From contig CAVTRO010000003.1 of assembly GCA_963737145.1 (NCBI GenBank), positions 186,001 through 250,000 on the forward strand: a stretch of DNA of 64,000 nt, in the 5' to 3' direction. Shown here one piece after another: positions 60,312-64,000 of this stretch. A program made the position numbers and the translations under genes. Below the pieces are notes generated by a model. That model searched no databases. It was not told the DNA's origin and was given only the letters and a program-made list of their open reading frames with translations. How positions within the stretch are numbered: position 1 is the first letter of the stretch; each line of letters opens with the position of its first letter. The stretch is from AP-15 sp963737145. Its GTDB lineage: Bacteria; Pseudomonadota; Alphaproteobacteria; ATCC43930; CGMCC-115725.

Positions 60312-61532
60312 ATGAGCGTCGACGATACCATCGCGCCCACTGCCTCGACAGCTCGTCCAACGGCGGTGCTGCAGGTCCTCCCCAGTCTCGTTTCCGGCGG
60401 TGCCGAGCGCGGCACCGTTGAGCTCGCCGGAGCGCTGGTCGAGGCGGGATGGAGCTCTTACGTCGCCTCTGAAGGAGGTCCCCTGGAAAGCGAAATCGCA
60501 CGGGCCGGTGCGACGCATCTTACCCTGCCGCTCGCCTCGAAATACCCGCTGGTCATGCGGCGCAACGCGGCGAAGCTGGCGCGCCTCATACGGCAGTTCG
60601 GCGTCGACATCGTCCATGCCCGCAGCCGTGCTCCGGCCTGGAGTGCCTGCGCGGCCGCTCGTGCGACCGGGCGTTGCTTTGTGACGACCTTTCACAATGC
60701 CTATGCCGCGCGCTCTGCCCTGAAGCGGCGATATAACTCCGTCATGGCGCGGGGCGATCGGGTGATCGCGATCTCGGACTTTGTCGCCGACCACGCCGCC
60801 AGTGTGTATGGGGTCGGCCGGGACAGGTTGCGAACGATCCCTCGTGGCGTCGATCTCGAAATCTTCGATCCGAACCGGGTCGGCGCGCAGCGCATCATCA
60901 ACCTTGCCGGCCAATGGCGCCTGCCCGACGGCATGCCTGTCGTAATGCTTCCGGGCCGGCTGACGCGATGGAAGGGCGGGCTTGATCTCATCGCAGCCGT
61001 CGCGAAGCTCGGCCGATGCGACCTCTGTTGTGTTCTCGCAGGCTCCGAACAACGCCCCGGGTTTCGCCGCGAGCTCGAGGCCGCAATCCGCGACAGTGGG
61101 CTCGGCGGCAGGTTCCGCATTGTCGAGGAATGCCGGGATATGCCGGCCGCCTACATGCTGGCCGACGTCGTCGTCTCGGCGTCGCGCGACCCCGAGGGGT
61201 TCGGCCGCGTCATCGTCGAGGCGCAGGCGATGGGCCGGCCGGTAATCGCCACTGACCACGGCGGCGCGCGCGAGACGGTCGTGCCGGGGATCACCGGCTG
61301 GCTCGTGCCGCCGCGCGAGCCAGCCGCCCTCGCCGCGGCGATCGGCGACGCATTGTCAATTACTGTCGAGGCCCGCCAGCAGCTTGCGAAACGCTCGATC
61401 ACGCATATCGCGGCCCGATACACCCGGCAAGCAATGTGCGCCGGCACGATCCGGGTCTATGAAGAGCTGTTGTTTCGTGATCGCCAAGAAACTTCGACAA
61501 TGGTTCTGGCAGGCGCAGTGCCAACGGCTTAA
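60312..61532 (+). CDS. Glycosyltransferase family 4
   Basis: This 406-residue GT-B enzyme has an N-terminal Rossmann domain (VLQVLPSLVSGGAERGTVELAGALVEAGW, the acceptor side) and a C-terminal donor domain. The latter includes MLPGRLTRWKGGLDLIAAVAKL, AGSEQRPGFRRELE and the E-x7-E motif DPEGFGRVIVEAQAMGRPVIATDHGGARE. Such enzymes add sugars to LPS, glycolipids or polysaccharides. The ATG at 60312 follows CAGCCGGA. It is immediately upstream of thrS (gap under 10 bp from its stop), an unusual neighbour for a housekeeping gene. Confidence 0.9.
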   Translation: MSVDDTIAPTASTARPTAVLQVLPSLVSGGAERGTVELAGALVEAGWSSYVASEGGPLESEIARAGATHLTLPLASKYPLVMRRNAAKLARLIRQFGVDIVHARSRAPAWSACAAARATGRCFVTTFHNAYAARSALKRRYNSVMARGDRVIAISDFVADHAASVYGVGRDRLRTIPRGVDLEIFDPNRVGAQRIINLAGQWRLPDGMPVVMLPGRLTRWKGGLDLIAAVAKLGRCDLCCVLAGSEQRPGFRRELEAAIRDSGLGGRFRIVEECRDMPAAYMLADVVVSASRDPEGFGRVIVEAQAMGRPVIATDHGGARETVVPGITGWLVPPREPAALAAAIGDALSITVEARQQLAKRSITHIAARYTRQAMCAGTIRVYEELLFRDRQETSTMVLAGAVPTA

Positions 61533-63509
61533 GTGTCAGCGATGAGTGAAGGCAAAGTCCTTGACGACCCGATAGACCGGGGTGAGGCGCCGTTGGGCGT
61601 GACGTTGCCGGACGGTAAACGCCTCCAATTCGCCGGTCCGGTCACCGGCGCCGATATCGCCGCGGCGATTGGGCCGGGTCTGGCGAAGGCGGCGATCGCC
61701 GTTCGGATCGACGGCCGGCCGCGCGACCTCGCGACCGTGGTCGACCGCGACGCCCCCGTCGCGATCATCACTCGGGAGATGCCAGAAGGGCTCGAAATTC
61801 TGCGCCACGATGCCGCCCATATCATGGCCGAGGCGGTCAAGGAGCTCTATCCCGACACCCAGGTTACTTTCGGGCCGGCGACCGAGACCGGGTTCTATTA
61901 CGATTTCGCCCGCGCCCAGCCGTTCACCCCCGAGGATCTCGAGCGGATCGAGATGCGCATGCGGGAGATCGTGCGCCGCGACGAGAAGATCACGCGCGAA
62001 GCCTGGAACCGCGACGCCGCAATCGCCTTCTTCGACGGCATCGGTGAGAGGTACAAGGCCGAATACATCGGCGAGATCCCGGGGGACGAGGAGATCAGCC
62101 TCTACCGGCAAGGCGATTTTGTCGATCTCTGCGTCGGGCCGCACCTGCCGTCGACCGGTTATCTCGGCCAGGCCTTCAAGCTGATGAACGTCGCCGGCGC
62201 GTATTGGCGCGGCGACCCGAAAAATGCCCAATTGCAGCGCGTCTACGGCACCGCGTTTGCGAGCCAGAAGGAGCTCGATCAGTACCTCTTTCAGCTCGAA
62301 CAGGCGGAGCGCCGCGACCACCGCCGGCTCGGCCGCGAGCTCGACCTCTTCCACATCGGTGAGGAGGCGGTCGGCAGCGTTTTCTGGCATCCGAAGGGCT
62401 GGCGGCTGTTCCGCATCATCGAGAATTACCTGCGCATGCGGCTCGACGCTGCCGGGTATCTCGAGGTCAAGGGCCCCCAGTTGCTCGATCGCAGCTTGTG
62501 GGAAGCCTCCGGCCATTGGGAGAAATTCCGCGAGAACATGTTCATCGCCGAGAGCCGAGACGACAAGGTCTTGGCGCTGAAACCGATGAACTGCCCGGGG
62601 CATGTGCTGATCTTCCGCAACCGGCTGCACAGCTACCGCGAACTGCCGCTGCGCCTCGCGGAATTCGGCAGCTGCCACCGCAACGAGCCGTCCGGCGCTT
62701 TGCACGGGATCATGCGGGTGCGCGCTTTCACGCAGGACGACGCGCACATCTTCTGCACCGAGGATCAGGTCACTGCGGAGTTGATCGCGTTTTGCGATCT
62801 GCTGCTCTCGGTCTACCGGGATTTTGGCTTTAACGACGTGGCGATCAAATTCGCCGACCGGCCCCCCATCCGCGCCGGCTCCGACGAAGTGTGGGACCGC
62901 GCCGAAGCGGCACTGCGCGATGCTGTCGAAGCCGCCGGCCTGTCCTATACCCTCAATCCGGGCGAAGGCGCTTTTTACGGACCCAAGCTCGAATTCGTCT
63001 TGCGCGACGCGCTGGGCCGCGATTGGCAATGCGGCACGCTGCAGCTCGACTTCGTCCTGCCGGAACGCCTCGATGCCAGCTATGTCGGCGAAGACGGCGG
63101 ACGGCACCGTCCGGCGATGCTGCACCGCGCCATTTTCGGGTCCCTCGAACGCTTCATCGGCGTTCTGATCGAGCATTACGCGGGCCGTTTCCCGCTGTGG
63201 CTGGCCCCGGTGCAGGCCGTCGTCGCGTCGATTACGTCGGAAGCGGCGGACTACGCCGCAGAAGTTGCCCGGGAATGCGCCGCGGCCGGATTGAGGGTGG
63301 AACTCGACGCGGGTAACGCCAAGATTACCTACAAGGTCCGCGAGCACAGCCTCGCCAAAGTCCCGATCATGCTGGTCGTCGGGCGGCGCGAGGCGGCAAG
63401 CGGATCGGTCGCTTTGCGCCGGCTCGGCGGCAAGGAACAGGAAGGCCTTGCGCTGGGCGAAGCCGTCGCTAGATTGAAGAAGGAAGCGGCAGTGCCGTCA
63501 TCGTCCTGA
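61533..63509 (+). CDS. thrS: Threonyl-tRNA synthetase
   Basis: The class II synthetase (655-658 residues) charges tRNA-Thr. It has the N-terminal TGS domain (about 20-85), the editing domain with HDAAHIMAEAV and a catalytic core with motif 2 FGSCHRNEPSGALHG. The zinc-site region MNCPGH and motif 3 in FIGVLIEHYAGRFPLWLAP lead to the C-terminal anticodon-binding domain. It starts at a GTG (61533) or an ATG nine bases later. It is followed after 54 bp by infC, the classic thrS-infC order that also occurs in enterobacteria. Confidence 0.96.
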   Translation: MSAMSEGKVLDDPIDRGEAPLGVTLPDGKRLQFAGPVTGADIAAAIGPGLAKAAIAVRIDGRPRDLATVVDRDAPVAIITREMPEGLEILRHDAAHIMAEAVKELYPDTQVTFGPATETGFYYDFARAQPFTPEDLERIEMRMREIVRRDEKITREAWNRDAAIAFFDGIGERYKAEYIGEIPGDEEISLYRQGDFVDLCVGPHLPSTGYLGQAFKLMNVAGAYWRGDPKNAQLQRVYGTAFASQKELDQYLFQLEQAERRDHRRLGRELDLFHIGEEAVGSVFWHPKGWRLFRIIENYLRMRLDAAGYLEVKGPQLLDRSLWEASGHWEKFRENMFIAESRDDKVLALKPMNCPGHVLIFRNRLHSYRELPLRLAEFGSCHRNEPSGALHGIMRVRAFTQDDAHIFCTEDQVTAELIAFCDLLLSVYRDFGFNDVAIKFADRPPIRAGSDEVWDRAEAALRDAVEAAGLSYTLNPGEGAFYGPKLEFVLRDALGRDWQCGTLQLDFVLPERLDASYVGEDGGRHRPAMLHRAIFGSLERFIGVLIEHYAGRFPLWLAPVQAVVASITSEAADYAAEVARECAAAGLRVELDAGNAKITYKVREHSLAKVPIMLVVGRREAASGSVALRRLGGKEQEGLALGEAVARLKKEAAVPSSS

Positions 63510-63563
63510 CGGTCCTGCCGTTGTTGCCGACGAAATTCGTCAATCGCGAAGAGGAGATTGTAC

Positions 63564-64000
63564 ATACCCAGACCACCAATGAATTTCACTCCCACCCGTG
63601 AGGGACCCCGGATCAACGACGAGATCGGCGTCCCGCGCGTACGCCTCGTCGACGAGCGGGGCCAAATGGTGGGTGTCGTCGGGCGCAATGAAGCGCTCAC
63701 CATGGCCGTCCAAGCCGGTCTCGATCTCGTCGAAATCGCGCCGAACGCCGATCCCCCAGTCTGCAAAATACTCGACTTCGGGAAGTACAAATACGAAGAA
63801 CAAAAGAAAAAGAACGAAGCGCGCAAGAAGCAAAAGATCATTGAAGTCAAAGAAATCAAACTTCGTCCGAGCATCGACGACCACGATTACGAGGTCAAGC
63901 GTCGCAGCATGACCAAGTTCATCGAAGAAGGCGACAAGGTCAAGGTGACCATGCGGTTCCGCGGGCGCGAGCTGGCGCACCAGGAACTGGGCATGGACGT
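63564..64000 (+). CDS. infC: Translation initiation factor IF-3, 3' end cut by window edge
   Basis: The frame encodes IF-3: PTREGPRINDEIGVPRVRLV, LVEIAPNADPPVCKILDFGKYKYEEQKKK, then the linker and the start of the C-domain (IKLRPSIDDHDYEVKR, KVTMRFRGRELAHQ). IF-3 discriminates start codons on the 30S subunit. The start is best placed at ATA 63564, because GAGGAG (63551-63556) is seven bases upstream and the N-terminal IPRPP matches the family. An ATG at 63579 lacks a ribosome site. Rare AUU-class starts are a known self-control device of infC. The window ends in the gene. Confidence 0.93.
   Translation, partial: MPRPPMNFTPTREGPRINDEIGVPRVRLVDERGQMVGVVGRNEALTMAVQAGLDLVEIAPNADPPVCKILDFGKYKYEEQKKKNEARKKQKIIEVKEIKLRPSIDDHDYEVKRRSMTKFIEEGDKVKVTMRFRGRELAHQELGMD

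Noticed and set aside
61536..63347. 603-codon minus-strand frame opposite thrS
   Set aside because: It mirrors the reading frame of a confidently identified thrS and has shadow-like composition.

Overview
The window is GC-rich bacterial DNA that reads as an alphaproteobacterium, probably Rhizobiales or Rhodospirillales. Supporting signs are the split F0 subunits b' and b, DUF1127, DUF2852 and DUF1223 proteins, an HpnB-type hopanoid glycosyltransferase, and a palindromic interspersed repeat of a kind familiar from Bradyrhizobium-like genomes. I cannot name a genus. Genes are dense and both ends cut through genes (a peptide-binding protein on the left, infC on the right). I found no tRNA, rRNA, CRISPR array or intact insertion sequence.

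Layout. (1) 1-7141, minus strand: a dipeptide/oligopeptide ABC transporter (dppB-C-D-F), then a Sel1-type membrane protein, a TAXI periplasmic protein and a peptide-binding protein. (2) 7714-28908: a roughly 21 kb lipid or glycolipid biosynthesis island. It holds a processive glycosyltransferase, an LptF/LptG-like permease, an ABC-2 exporter pair, a polytopic membrane protein, an SDR reductase, a sulfotransferase, a fatty acid desaturase, a GNAT-fold acyltransferase candidate, a B12-type radical SAM enzyme, an alpha-oxoamine synthase and a 2.5k-residue highly reducing type I PKS. (3) 29.3-45.5 kb: catabolic and accessory genes. These include a frameshifted HpcH/HpaI aldolase, a monocarboxylate symporter with its DUF3311 partner, an LLM oxidoreductase, three tandem paralogous peptide-binding proteins flanked by two decayed copies, a probable selenoprotein (SelW/Rdx type with in-frame TGA), a frameshifted GST, an FAD monooxygenase, pyrophosphatase, VOC proteins, an enoyl-CoA hydratase and a LysR regulator. 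(4) 45.6-61.5 kb: a tandem-fused ABC exporter broken by one base, a TetR regulator, GST, DUF1223, atpF'-atpF, hpnB, epoxide hydrolase, an extradiol dioxygenase-like protein, MaoC, threonine aldolase, a GlcG-like protein, an alpha/beta hydrolase and a GT4 glycosyltransferase. (5) 61.5-64 kb: thrS followed by infC.

How the genes may work together. The most interesting unit is the island at 7.7-28.9 kb. The PKS ends in an ACP with no thioesterase, and its stop overlaps the start of the alpha-oxoamine synthase by 4 bp. This suggests the polyketide chain is released by decarboxylative condensation with an amino acid, giving a sphingoid-like 3-keto amine. The SDR (3-keto reduction), the GNAT-like protein (N-acylation), the desaturase, the radical SAM enzyme, the sulfotransferase and the glycosyltransferase could then make a methyl-branched, glycosylated and/or sulfated sphingolipid-like molecule. 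The ABC pair and the LptF-like permease could export it. This pathway is inference from gene content; the individual enzyme families are clear from motifs.

The other notable items are the TGA-containing SelW-like gene missed by ordinary ORF calling, the expanding and decaying array of substrate-binding proteins, three single-base frameshifts within 18 kb (real decay or assembly error), and non-canonical starts for infC (AUA) and possibly the PKS (AUU).
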